DNA from: Hippopus hippopus
Taxonomy: Eukaryota > Mollusca > Bivalvia > Cardiida > Cardiidae
NCBI GenBank assembly: GCA_946811185.2
Contig: OX328096.1
Span: 46,762,252-46,826,251, forward strand
DNA length: 64,000 bases
Direction of reading: 5' to 3'
Below are positions 49,672 through 61,330 of this stretch, one piece after another (positions within the stretch are counted from its first letter, which is position 1; every line of letters begins with the position of its first letter). Under the pieces are notes generated by a model that was not told the origin of the DNA, ran no database searches, and saw nothing but the letters and a program-made list of their open reading frames with translations. The position numbers and the translations under genes are program-made.

Positions 49672-49677
49672 ATTGAT
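49419..49677 (-). CDS. MEI1: MEI1 exon 1 (first coding; residues 1-84)
   Basis: Acceptor TTTATTTCAG, donor GTAAGCTG. CHVCIGCIVETLEDNTLIPL aligns with vertebrate LCLACALELLPDPGVSLV, and HVIQIFMAEEMVVWHILSVL with the following helix. Coding probably starts at 49671. A MITE ends 9 bp outside the acceptor, and a 666-bp transposon (48737-49402) lies 16 bp inside the intron. Confidence 0.9.
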
Positions 49678-49688
49678 CTGAAATAAAA

Positions 49689-49916
49689 TGAACTCTTTAC
49701 TACATGACAAAATTTTAGACTAGTCCAAAAGGAAAGCTTTTGCAGACAGTGACGCAAATATCCCAAAAAGTAATGGCTTTTTCTCTTTATTAGGGAAAAC
49801 ATTGTGGAAAAAGGAACAAAGGCGAGTAATCAGTATTCTCTCCTTTTCCCATACATGTATCAGTTTCAAAAGCCATCTTTCTCATCAAAATGCACGGTTG
49901 GTTGGTAAAGGGTCAA
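49689..49916 (-). mobile_element. Family A MITE upstream of MEI1 exon 1
   Basis: Full length, sites TGAA/TCAA; 9 bp from the exon 1 acceptor AG; core decayed (GCGAGTAATCAGTATTCTCTCC). Confidence 0.85.
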
Positions 49917-50134
49917 CTCTTTACCAAACAACCAAATTTTAGATTAGCCAAAATTGAAAGTAATTGCAGAGAAAATAAAATGTGGCTCAAATGAAAGAAG
50001 TTGTCTTTGGAAGGGAAGAAAACATTGAAAGAGAAAATGCTAATAAGTCGCATTTTTCTCCTTTTCCCACAATATTTTCAAAAGCCTCCTTCCAGAGGTT
50101 CATTAAAACTTGGGATTGTTTTGTAAAGGGTTAG
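49913..50134 (-). mobile_element. Family A MITE sharing its site with the previous copy
   Basis: Left TCAA is shared; right site TTAG; the core has lost part of one arm. Confidence 0.85.
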
Positions 50135-50960
50135 AGAAATTATGGTCAATCTGTTTGGATCTACATGTATGTTCTTTGGATTCTAGTCACAGCTTTAGTT
50201 AATTTTGCTGACAAAACATGTGACATACAAGATTGCACTTGCAAGTCTGTGCTCTCAAATATTTTGAGAAGTTGTGGCCTTGAAATTATAACCTTTTAGT
50301 TTCCTTATGCAAAGAAAAGCACTGATTTCATTACCGGTAATTAATACTTTGGTGCTTGAACTTTTTACCTCATACTCAAGTACTGACTTCACTATGGGGG
50401 AAAGCAGCCAGGGACTTGCATAAAATGTTGTTAATACCACTTGTCAGGTAATGCCATAAATGTATAGGGGATGTTTGTCTTTTTTCGATGAAAGATCGAA
50501 ATTTATTGTGCCACTCATAAAAATATTACCAATGATGTTCACGAGATGAACCTAAATTTCAATCTTATCAAATATTCTATTTATTTCATGTTTCTAATCT
50601 CTTTTTCATCCGGACTTTTATCAAACTCCAGTAGTTTCGGTAATTCCCTGTGCCATACCTCCCCCCCACATAAGAATGCACTACAATATTACATAAAGCG
50701 CAAACATGTAGGATAAATGCATGTAAATTATGTCATATTCCATCTGGTTGAATGGCACACACTGTTTACCTAGGTAATTACAAGGTAAATGCAAGGGAAA
50801 TATTGTTTCCGCCTTCAAATGAAGAGTTGAGAAAATATCTACGGTTAATTTCACTGGTCGTAACCATGAATTATCAAACCTTAGAGTCCACCATTATTTT
50901 CCGATAAATTACTAAAAAGCATGAAATAAATTGTGATTGTTAAAACAAAACTTCTGAATA
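50135..50960. other. Intergenic stretch, no feature recognised
   Basis: Contains a 61-codon - strand frame (50255-50440) with a GTAAAA donor-like site but no homology found. Confidence 0.45.
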
Positions 50961-51279
50961 TTAACCATTTACAACAGAATCTCTACATTTAATGATCCTG
51001 AGAAAAAGATTTTTTTTCGAAAACATTGTGGGAAAAGGAGAAATTGCTGGTAACCAGCATTTTCTCCTTTCCCACAATATTTTCTACTCCTTCTCTGCCA
51101 AATCTTGAAAACATTATGGGAAAAGGGGAAAATGCTTGTAACCAGCATTTTCTAATTTTCCCACGATATTTTCTGCTCTTTTACAGCCAAATCCCATTAT
51201 ACCAGCCACATTCAAATTGTTGTCTGCAAATGCTTTAAATTTGGATGGCTCAGAATTTTATTGTTTGGTAAAGAGCTAA
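50961..51279 (+). mobile_element. Family A MITE with two palindromic cores
   Basis: One left end and one right end, but two complete cores (about 51020-51080 and 51108-51170), each centred on GGTAACC/GTAACC. Confidence 0.9.
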
Positions 51280-51841
51280 AGAATAACTCCTTAAATGCCC
51301 TTTTGCTAAAAAAAATGAACATGCACTTAGAATGACCAAATGTAGGAGAGACCGAGTCATTTGATTACAGATATGTTTTCATTTCTTTATAGAAAATTAT
51401 CAATGGTTTTATTGCTTTTTCACATCATGAAAAAAATCAAGCCATGTTTTCTTCCTATAGCAGATAATAGGCCAGGACCCTCGAAATCATGACAGTTGAG
51501 TCCATTGGACCCACAAAAGTAGGTGACAAACTAAGACCCTGAGAAGTGGAATCATAAGCAATGAACATTCCTGTTATTTTTCCTCACACACAATTACCAT
51601 TGAAAAATGAAAAGACAAACAAAACAGCTCTGACTGGTTGTAGACCACATGCTTCTTGAAAAGATCACAGTATTGTTGACCGACCTGTTTTCGATGGGTA
51701 CCTGTTTTCGAACCAGAAATGATATCAAAGTTTTCTTGCAAACTATGTAGTGAATGACGTCACCGTCTTGTGTGAACCACTTATTCGCATGCAAGCACTT
51801 TCTCTACTGTTAATTTACGAACTGCAACCAAAACAAGACAG

Positions 51842-52821
51842 TAGAGCAAAATCGGGTAATATCGACCCCTTAACGCCCATTCAAGTTTTCCTTGACCTTG
51901 AGAAAGTTGTATCGAAAACATCATTAATCATGCACGAGACAAATATTTATTGGTTCATTTCGTCGAATCAAATACTTTGTAATTTTCTGTAGAAATGCAG
52001 TAGTGAACAGTTAAAAACTACTAGTGACTTCTGTTAATATCGACCCCCAGAGTGTAATATCTACCCCCCTTCTTGATAAAATCAACCCCTGTAATATTGT
52101 TGAAAAAGAGGAATTATCAGTCCATCTCTGTATACAGTTACTTTAAAGATAGTTTATATTTTATTAAAAGTTCAAAAGTGAGCAGGAATTGGTGTTTTTT
52201 AAGGACACTTTAATGGTGGGCAATGTTGGTACTGAAAATTTGTATTCAAATTTTAACACGAGAATTTTCTATTTTGGTGAAGTAATTTTTTTGGACTGGA
52301 AAGAGTAGTAGTAGGTCAACTGACATGCAAGTGATACTTTTTATCGATCTAAACATATTTTACATGGTCTAACTGATTGAGAAGACCCTACAAACATTTT
52401 CGAGGGAGGGGGGTGGTCGATATTAACCTAACATCATTTAAAGTTCTGCTAATGTCGACCCCATTCATGAATTGTTGACTGTTTGCTTATATCATATTTT
52501 AACTTAATCCTGATACATGCCATTGTTTTCTATAAACTTTGAACGACTGAAACTTACAGAAAAACATACTTTTGTTGAAAATTCTGAATGAAAATTATTT
52601 TACATACCTTAAGATACAGGATAATATCGAGGAGCTAATTATGTAGTCATGTTTTTTTCTTCATTGGTAAAGTAAGTGGTGTAAAGGGTTGTTTAAAATT
52701 ATGTGATAATGTAACATGATGATATAACAATTCATACATTTCCCCCAGAAGGTTCCAAAACGTGGAAATTAATAGGGGGGTCGATATTACTGGGGGGTCA
52801 GCATTACCCGACTTTGCTCTA
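51842..52821. mobile_element. TIR element with repeated TAATATCGACCCC motif
   Basis: Inverted ends TAGAGCAAAATCGGGTAAT and ATTACCCGACTTTGCTCTA; TA at each tip would be a TA duplication. TAATATCGACCCC or its inverse recurs near 51857, 52037, 52065, 52425, 52457 and 52780, spread through 980 bp. No protein recognised. Confidence 0.75.
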
Positions 52822-53661
52822 TGCATGTTTCTAAAGGAAAGATTGGTTCAAGGGACAAATTTCTTATTACCTTTTTCAACCCGATACTTGCCCTATATAA
52901 ATTCTCCGTCTAAAATTTAATTTTGATCCCGAGAAGTTCCTGACATGTGTCATAGTCAGTGTTGATGCCAAAATGTCGTGTGACCATACTGGACTAAAGT
53001 GACAAGATTCTGATCTATATTTAGATCAGAGAATTTTGTGACCTATTTCGTTCGGTCACTTATGACAGAACAACTTTTCAAGACCACTTGCTGTAAATGT
53101 TTCCAACCCTTTTATCAAAATACTGAATATTTTCAGATGTTTTATGAGTGTTTTAGTTGAGTTTTGGTATACATGATGTTTTTCAGTTCTTTATTCATGA
53201 ATTGGTCAATGGATATTGAAACCCACGAAATGAGGGCAGGTTTTCCCATGCCCAAATTCAGCTTCAGACACAAGATCGAAGGGTGAAATATGTTGTTATC
53301 GCTGAATATGCATGATTCAAGTGGTGATTATGGTTATACAGGCATTTAAAATTGGTCTTTTGGTTCATAACATAATTTTGGTAATCAGAACTTCATTCAA
53401 ATACGTGTGAAATAAAATTGTCAATTAAGCCCTTTGAAAACATGTCGGTCCATACTACCTCTATCTAAACAGTTCCCAAAGAAAGAGTGAAGTCACATTC
53501 ACTTTCTCATGAAATGATCAAATCATTATTACAAACACATGCTAGACATGTCCTCTCATCTTTTCTGATGAAATAGTGCAGCAGAAATCCTTGATATCAA
53601 AATTTCAAGTGTAACTACTTTTGACCATCAGACCCGGGATCTGGTTCTATCGTCACCATAT

Positions 53662-54470
53662 CATATGATAATCTACTCCTGATTCGGGGTCTAGCTCCGA
53701 TGTTATTTTTGTGATTGTTTCTCCGCTAGACTCCCATGGCAGCCTTCTTTAAAAGTATCTGGAATGAATATGATTTTACCAGCATCTTTTCAAATGGCTC
53801 TATGCAACAAAATTTCCAATGACAGCTAATAAAATGGGCATGGATTGTTAGATAAATGATTAATCTTTACTATCGCACAAGCTGTGCTGCAAAATACCAA
53901 TTAAATCAATGGAAATTTACCTTTTTTCCCAACATAAATAAATCCAGTGAAATTTGTAAACAACTTACATGGCGACTTCCGTTAAACAGACATGCGCACT
54001 CAACGGAATTTGAATTTTGTACAGTCTGGTTCTCTAACCCTAACAACCATTTTCGTATAAGGTGCCTTTGTCAACAGTGGAATTCCCAAATGAACCGTCC
54101 TGTAGCGTGTCAGAGACACTGCGATTTCTGCCGAGACATGCCCATTGATGATATCACCATGTTTTGATTTCTGGTGAAGTAGGTCAACTGTAATTTACAA
54201 TGAAAAGTACAGATTTGCACGAAGGTAAGATTTAGATATTAACTAACATCAGTTTTTTTGTAAAGATTAATCATTTATCTAACAATCTATGCCCATTTTA
54301 TTAGCTGTCATTGGAAATTTTGTCGCATAGAGCCGTTTGAAAAGATGCCGGTAAAATCGTATTCATTCCAGATACTTTTAAAGAAGGCTGCTGCGGGAGT
54401 CTAGCGGAGAAACAATCACAAAAATAACATCGGAGCTAGACCCCGAATCGGGAGTAATGATAATCATTTG
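53662..54470. mobile_element. Large inverted repeat (about 210-bp arms, 390-bp loop)
   Basis: Arm 53662-53870 and arm 54261-54470 are inverted copies, about 95 percent alike by eye. GATTCGGGGTCTAGCTCCGA pairs with TCGGAGCTAGACCCCGAATC. A 103-codon frame (53856-54167) starts at the inner edge of the left arm and fills most of the loop; no family recognised. Confidence 0.85.
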
Positions 54471-55039
54471 ACGAGATCTACGACGACAAGAAAACAACAA
54501 AAATCCGAACAAATTTAAAGAGCTTGCAAAGAAGCTTGCTCAACAATACGCCATTTAAGATCGTAAAAAGGATGTGTACAAAGTTGTTATTCTTTTCGAC
54601 AAAAATGCTTTACCCAGACGACAAATATTTTCAACTAATTTCCGCCCTCAAGACATTCTTAGGTGCATTCGTTTCATTAATTTACGTAAATTGAGTTTGT
54701 ATGGTCATAACAACAACAACAAGAACAAAAGGTGAATTGAAAAGAAGTTACGATGAAAATGTACACTGAGATACAAATAAAGGCATGTGGATGTTATAGG
54801 CCTATTGGTTTTTTAAAAATTCTCTCCCCCTTATCATTCACGGTTAATTTAAGCTACAAGTCAAGTTGTTCGGTTAGTATAGTAGGCCTACGTTACAATG
54901 GGGGCAAAAATCACAGCCTTGGGAAACTGCTATCGGACATCAACTGGTATTGTTTCACATCATTAAAAAATCGTATTTCGACCGACTACTGATCCAAGAG
55001 GATCCATTTACATGCCTTTTAGAAAATATATTCTTCACC

Positions 55040-55230
55040 AAACTGTTCCATAGTTTAAAGACCCCAGAAAGGGTAGGTAACCGTAAAACCAGCAGCCCCC
55101 CCCCCCCACAACAATAGATCTACTTTCTACCATTCCAAAGACGATTTCAATCATATGAGAAACACTTAATTTGCCGTCTGAAAATACAGTCAATATGGCC
55201 GGATCTAAAATTTAGTTGTTTGGCGCTGAA
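55040..55230 (+). repeat. Family A MITE, very degraded, with C-run
   Basis: Weak matches to both ends and GTAGGTAACCGTAAAACCAG; thirteen C's at about 55107. Confidence 0.5.
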
Positions 55231-55257
55231 AGAGATAAATGATGCATGTAGCGTAAC

Positions 55258-55486
55258 TTAACCCTTTCCCAAACAATCCCTGGTTTTTACGGGTCAGGAA
55301 TAGAAGCCTTTTGAAAACATTGTGGGAAAAGGAGAAAATGCTGGTAACCAGCATTTTCTCCTTTTCCCACAATGTTTTCTACCCTATCATATAGAAAAAT
55401 CATCTTTTTAGCAACTGTTAATTTGTCATCTGCAAAATGCTTTCAATTTGGTCTGGTCCAAAATTTGCCGTTTGGGAAAGGGTTAA
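55258..55486 (+). mobile_element. Family A MITE, intact
   Basis: TTAA flanks, ends CCCTTTCCCAAAC / GTTTGGGAAAGGG, perfect core. With 21320-21542 the best-preserved copy. Confidence 0.95.
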
Positions 55487-55733
55487 GTCATTTGATCTAC
55501 CTCAAGAAAAAATTCGCAGTGCACAAGCCTAAAATAAAGACTACCTTCATGAACTAAGGTTTAGATCTAGGCCTACAAGATTTACACGAATTACATGTAA
55601 AAGCATTGTTCGTTGGCAGGAGTCGGGCCTACTGAGTTAACTAGTTCATTTAGTAGGCCTAGGCTATAGAAGAGGGTAGAGCAAGATCGTGCTGTTCCAG
55701 AAGCTGATTTTAGTCTTATCTCTGCGCTGGACA

Positions 55734-56037
55734 CCAACCCTTTACTAAACAACCATGTACGTATGAACGTGACTTTAGAAAACGGCTTTAGAGAAGTTTG
55801 TTGGAAAAGGAGAAAATGCTGGTAAACTGTTTTCAATTGAGTCAACACCGGAGAAAAGGGGCTATTGAAAACATTGCTGGAAAAGAAAATGCTGGTAAAC
55901 AGCATTTTTCTTTTTTTCCAAAAATGTTTTGCACGTTTTTCAGAACAAATAGTATCGTTTGAGTCACATTTTATCTTTGTCGTTTAATGCTTACTATATG
56001 ATCAAGTCTAAAATTTTGTGGTCTGGTAATGAGTTGA
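55734..56037 (+). mobile_element. Family A MITE with duplicated core segment
   Basis: One set of ends (CCCTTTACTAAAC, GTCTGGTAATGAGTTGA). A partial core at about 55800 is followed by a second core at about 55872. Confidence 0.85.
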
Positions 56038-56039
56038 AG

Positions 56040-57360
56040 GTTTCAATCCGAAAACTTTGTTTTAAATGATTGACGATCTCAGCTATAACTTTTATAAAGA
56101 ATATCGCTATTAACAGATACCCAACAAACCGAGCCAGAAAATGATTAAGTTCTTGAATAAATTAATAATAACAGTGCTCCCATGTTTTATCAATTATCTT
56201 CCAGCTGGGTTAAATACCTACACGTGGCACAAGCGCTCCTGTTGGCAAATGCTGCTGCATCAGAAAATGAGATCGAATCATCTTCGTACTGTGACCAATG
56301 CTGAGCTCACTGAAAACCAAGTAGAATCAGTTGCAGTAATTCACTAAGACCAGTTCGAATCCCGATACAGACAAAATTTGACGGGGGATAAATTACAAAA
56401 GTTTTTTTTTTTTTCGAAAAAGAATTTATTACTCCCTTACTGCTTGACATGGAACGGACTATGTTTGTGACAGAAAAGCAGCTATAGATGGAAAAATAGT
56501 GAGCGTAGTACTCAGAAAGTAAACCAAAAAGTATAGGTCTATTCATGACTTGTCATCTGAATACATTCCAAAGTTCTTTTAAACGATATTTCGGTCCTTT
56601 CGACGTTTCACTCCTAAGAGTTTCAGCATAGAAAAAAAGGAAAGATGAAAAGAATGGGTTGCCAATAATCGTCTCGAGGATCAAAGAATGTTCTGATCTT
56701 TGTATATATATGAAGATTTATCGCGCTGACGTTTAAGTAAGCAGAATAACCCAGATTATGACAATCTGTCTACACCTACACAAGTCACTTTACCATCATC
56801 TGTTTTCTATCAATCTTCCTTCATCTTCTCACCTGGAATCATACGTGTAAGAAAAATAACTTGTTCAAAGTATATTAAACGGTTTCCACGGTAACAGACA
56901 TATGTTAGTGAGGGGTGCACTGGTCTTTTCGTGTTTTGGTTACACACATGCTTCTTTTCAGGACTGAAGGAACATAATTATGGAGAGAAAAAAAAAAAAT
57001 AGCAATTAAGAGCAGGCCACTTTTATCGATATGCATGCATAGATTCACCCCGTAGTGCCCTTCCGTCAATTCCTTGCCATCTCACTCAAAATCAGAATCT
57101 ATGAATATGAGTTGTAGAACCTTTAAAAATATGTCCAAGCATACAAGCTGTAGGCCTACAAATATCTAGACTTGCCATCGTATTTTTGGTGATTTCCCCT
57201 CCGATCGTGAAAAATTTAAGTTTTAAAGAATGGGACCTATTGGTTAGGGAAGAGAATAATAAATTAATCAATGTCGATCATTTTAGAGACAGTTCTCAAA
57301 TGACGTTTACTAAATACATGTACTGGTATATGTTCTATAAACTTGTATATTAGATACTTA
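56040..57360. other. Intergenic stretch, no gene recognised
   Basis: A B-box-like GTTCGAATCCC at about 56353 has no convincing A-box partner. Nothing else recognised. Confidence 0.45.
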
Positions 57361-57583
57361 TTAACCCTGTACCGAACTATCCAGAGTTTTAACAATCCAG
57401 AGAAAGAGAGCTTTCCAAAACAATTTAGGAAAAGGAGATAATTATGCTGGTAACCAGTATATTCACCTTTTCCCACACTGTTTTCTTCCCGTAAAAAAGT
57501 TGGTTTTTGAATCGGGTTTACTTTGCCGTCTGCAAATGCTTTCAACTTTTACGAATTAAAAATTTTGTTTAGTAACGGGTTCA
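57361..57583 (+). mobile_element. Family A MITE
   Basis: TTAA left, TTCA right; core TATGCTGGTAACCAGTATATTC. Confidence 0.88.
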
Positions 57584-57774
57584 GGTCTACATCCAATACA
57601 TAATGACACATTACGGCTTGCAGACGATTTGAACCATGTTCGGTGAAAAGGAGGCTGACATAGGTCGAAACTTTTTGCTTCTTGTAGAACTTCTGCATGT
57701 CAAGGGACAAGTCTATCTCAGAATTCTGTCGGTTTTTAGATAAAATGAATTTTATGGATCCATAGTTATGGGAC

Positions 57775-57845
57775 GACTTGCTCTGTATCATGCCTCGGGG
57801 AGATGTATTGAGCCCCTTTTGAAAGAGCAGGGCTCATTTATTTTC
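57775..57845. repeat. Family C MITE fragment
   Basis: GATGTATTGAGCCCCTTTTG and AGAGCAGGGCTCATTTA match the end of the 10655 copy. Confidence 0.6.
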
Positions 57846-59036
57846 ATCTTGCAGCAGACCATTTCAGACAACGTGGCAGTAATCCCTGTCTCCCACACAA
57901 TAGTAAAGCGACAGAGAGGTAAATAATGTACAGTACCACCTAATTAACAATGCCTGAGCAAGACTTAACGTAGTAGACGTGCTCACGGACGAACAATAAA
58001 GTATTATTAACCTTTAGACCGCAAAAAGTTTTCAGTTTGTGAAGAAGCATTCTGAATGCAATTGTCGACTCTGTTTCGGTCATAAATTATCTCAGAAAAT
58101 GGAAAAGTAGATGAATATACCGTGCAGCCTCTATCATCTGATCTTGTTCTACATCGTACTCAAAACCAACCTCAATTGCCTTTGGTGCCAGAAGGCTACA
58201 AGGCTGAAGGTAGAACATCTAAGTGTATCATTAGACCATTTGTTGGGTGGACACGTTCACCTCGTTAATACTACAATTTCTTATCAGATTCTGTGCTTTT
58301 TCTTAAATTCTTGAACTAGAAATTTGTGAGACTGAATCAGATCAGATCTAGATATAGGCCTATTCTAAATTTAGTTGTTTTTTTTAATAATTTAGTGAAG
58401 GATTATGATTCTTTGAGTAGTTGGTTGTTGTACAGCCGGCTTAACTATCCCCATTTTATACGAAAACAACATTAGACTGAGATTGCCAAACATCGATAAT
58501 GACTTATTGTCTTTGTTCTACTTCATGTAATTACGATCTATATTTGCCAATATTTTGTTTTCATGCTGCCACAATAATACTTGAAATTTCAAAAACATGT
58601 ACATGTAACTGTTAAATGGAAATGGCCGAATCTTGTGTCAAAACTAGTATTTTTAGTCTTTTTTTTTTTTCAACATCCATATAAGGCAATAAATAATTTT
58701 TTAACTAATCTGGCTTTGCGCTTTCAGCACATAAACACTCTTTTCTATGTACTTTTTAAAAAGCCTATAATTTAGGTGTATATTGCAAAACACAAATCAA
58801 CACTTACACGTATCTCGATTTTACAATCACGACCTTTTTTTTTTAAAAAAACTACTTAAGACGGATCGACAATGTTGTATTTGAGTTTTGGATGGACGGT
58901 TTCGTAAACCTAACTCTGCTTACGACAACAGGCAATGAAAACAAGCAGAAGCTAAGATCAATGATAAATTTTGAAACAAAAGCATTCTTTTCTCAGCAAA
59001 ACTTCCGTGGTATAGCATCCGTATATTAAAATAAGA

Positions 59037-59240
59037 CCCATGCTCTATGAAAAAGGCATAATTGATCTGCAAAAAGTATCGATCCATGTCAGCCGCGCAG
59101 TCCGCGCAGAATGACACGAGTCGAAAGTTTTTTGTTCCAGTCGATTGTTCGACACAATGGATTTTATGAATCTATAATTATGTGATTACTTGCTTGGTAT
59201 AATGCATCATAAAGATGCATTAAACCCTATTTTGCCAGAG
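59037..59240. mobile_element. Family C MITE
   Basis: CCCATGCTCTATGAAAAAGG through AAAAAGTATCGATCCATGTC and a CCGCGCAGTCCGCGCAG repeat to GATGCATTAAACCCTATTTT. Confidence 0.7.
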
Positions 59241-59323
59241 CACAAGCTGAAATGGCTGTTGAATTTGAATCCTTCTTTATATTATAAAGAAGAATTAAAA
59301 TTCAACAGCCATTTCAGCTTGTG
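59241..59323. repeat. Near-perfect 41-bp hairpin
   Basis: CACAAGCTGAAATGGCTGTT at one end and AACAGCCATTTCAGCTTGTG at the other, pairing through to TTATA/TATAA at the tip with two or three mismatches and almost no loop. Confidence 0.93.
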
Positions 59324-59419
59324 ATCTAATATTAGACAACAGTTATTAATACATCATATGTGGCGAGATACAATAGTAAAACCTGTCTTAAAGGCCATCT
59401 CTGGTAACCTACGACCAGT

Positions 59420-59632
59420 CTTAAACCTTACAGCGCTGAAACCCAACGTGCATTTTTAGTCTAGAATAAGTCCCAGAAAATTGAAACTTTGTGGTTACTT
59501 TTTGTTTGTAGTCTTTCCGCAAAGGGGACAGTGCAGATCAAAAATGTCTGCACATTTTGTGTAGTCTGATCTTGATCTACACTGCCTGCAAAGGCAACTA
59601 CAAGTGAAAGGCGCTTTAAGGGTCAAGCTTAT
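59420..59632. mobile_element. Family B MITE
   Basis: Left AAACCTTACAGCGCTGAAAC, core GTGCAGATCAAAAATGTCTG / GTAGTCTGATCTTGATCTAC, right AAAGGCGCTTTAAGGGT. Confidence 0.8.
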
Positions 59633-59670
59633 ATTTGAGTTCCCAGAAAAGACGGTGACCTGTACCTTTG

Positions 59671-59885
59671 TTAACCCTTTACCAAAAAAGTTTAGACTTG
59701 TCCAAATTGAAATCATTTGCAAAAGAAAACTTAAATTAGGCTGAAACGATATTCCCTGCCTTTGATTGGATAGGAAACATTGTGAAAATGCTGTTTATCA
59801 GCATCTTCTCCTTTTCCCACAATACTTTCAAAAAGCCTTCTTTGTCAGGGCCGTTTAAATACTAGATTGTTTTGTACCGGGTTAA
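59671..59885 (-). mobile_element. Family A MITE
   Basis: TTAA flanks; the first core arm is shortened (ATTGTGAAAATGCTGTTTAT). Confidence 0.88.
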
Positions 59886-60548
59886 TTCATAACAAAGTAC
59901 GACTGACGCATTTACAACCTCTCATCAAGTTCAATTTTTTTTCCCTTTTTCTTGTTTACCAGGCCTTTAAGAAGGCAGCGTTGGGCTGTGTCACAGAAAT
60001 TTCCAAGTGAAAGAAAACTTGTTTTCTAGAGCGGCAGTAATGGCTCTCCAAGAATTAAAATCTTCATAAATGTGCCCCTGCTTACTCCTGTCAGACAAGA
60101 ATCAAACATAATTCATTGAACACATCTTACATGTAGGCCTACGTCTATGATTTGGTGGTTTCAAACTGTCGTATTAGTGGTTCTTGCGCTGCAACTCTAA
60201 ATCCTTATTTTTTATGCAACAGTAGTCTATACGATTTCTTGTACGATACAAACAGCATGGGCCTGTATGATAACCCTCTCCTTTGCCGACGTGCTGTGTA
60301 GGTCGCGTACGCATATGCCGAACGATAATTGTTCAATAATTAGAGATCGTGTGTTACAAAAGATGCTAAATCTGCTGACAGTTGGGTGCCATCATGTAAA
60401 ACAATCAGGCTGCATGTATACTGATATCCTACTCTGCCAAATTGCCAATTGTTTCACAGGAAAATCGTCTGCTTTCCATATGCGCCTTTTACAGAGAATA
60501 CATGCTGCTTGTTATAGTGTTATCTATTGGATAACAGTTTTGCTTTAA

Positions 60549-60612
60549 CCAATGAAAATCGTCGTTGCAAATAGTGTTTCCCCTTTCTAATGATTTGGGC
60601 TGGGTATAAATA
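60549..60612 (+). promoter_or_regulatory. Core promoter of the myosin heavy chain gene
   Basis: A CCAAT box at 60549-60553 and a TATA box (TATAAATA, 60605-60612) are 52 bp apart. They lie upstream of a short segment ending in a strong donor. The spacing predicts transcription starting near 60635. A strong TATA box is usual for muscle structural genes. E-box-like CATATG and CAGTTG motifs occur upstream (60.31-60.48 kb), but such short motifs are expected by chance. Confidence 0.75.
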
Positions 60613-60634
60613 CCTGGAGGATTCTCGGCAATAA

Positions 60635-60657
60635 ACCAGAACAGACTCTTCTATACA
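60635..60657 (+). other. Probable non-coding first exon (5'UTR) of the myosin gene
   Basis: It lies about 30 bp downstream of the TATA box and ends at ATACA followed by donor GTAAGT. It would be spliced over a 1.46-kb intron to the acceptor at 62113. The start is estimated from TATA spacing. Confidence 0.6.
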
Positions 60658-61189
60658 GTAAGTAAACAGTGTCTTATTATTACCTTGATTCCCGCATCTT
60701 ACCTTCACCCTTTTGTTGATTCCACTCTTACCCGGATTTTAACCCGCCACTGTGACATTTTTCTTATAGTCGAATCGTGTGTATTTCGCTGTAATTATTT
60801 CTAAAGTGTTTTAGAGGATCAAAATGGATTAAGAGATTGACTTTTATCAGATTATCCTCTTTTATATGGACGCCTTTAGTTTATCATAAGTTGGTATGTA
60901 GGTAGATTTGTTTTTGTGAGAGCGTTGAGCTCGGATGATGGGAACACAGTGTAGTTTTCTGACAAGAGTGAAATTCATCATGGAGTTATCTTGTAGAAAG
61001 TCTGTATTCTTCGTTTTAAAATTCGTTAATCTACTTATGAAGAATTAGGATTGATAATTTAGTGCACTGTTAACAGTGACAGAGAACATAAAGGTTTTGA
61101 ATGTATCACAAGCTTCACGGCTGTTAGAAGCTCCTGCCCTTTTTTTTTGACAATTTCTACTGAAATAGAAAGCTCATGTTTTGTCAGAG

Positions 61190-61330
61190 AATGTTTACTT
61201 TTTGTTCAGTATTGTTTTGCTTCACATTTTGGGCAGTCAGATCTGTCTGATGCAGTTTGATCTTTATTTACATTGTCCGCAAATGCAACAGAAAACTTTC
61301 CGAGAGTTTAACTTAGTATTTTTGATAGAT
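61190..61330. repeat. Family B remnant
   Basis: GCAGTTTGATCTTTATTTAC and GTCCGCAAATGCAACAGAA; first arm mostly lost. Confidence 0.5.

Noticed and set aside
50255..50440. Possible extra MEI1 5' exon (SPWLLSPIVKSVLEYE)
   Set aside because: Exon 1 already covers the aligned N-terminal region; no clear acceptor and no firm homology.
16262..51238. Recurring short frames with peptide patterns like [19 protein letters not shown] (16262, 25021, 25124, 31924, 51026 and others)
   Set aside because: They translate the MITE palindrome and so look alike on both strands; not a protein family.
56340..56365. Possible SINE B-box (GTTCGAATCCC)
   Set aside because: No A-box at the right distance and no recognisable SINE body.
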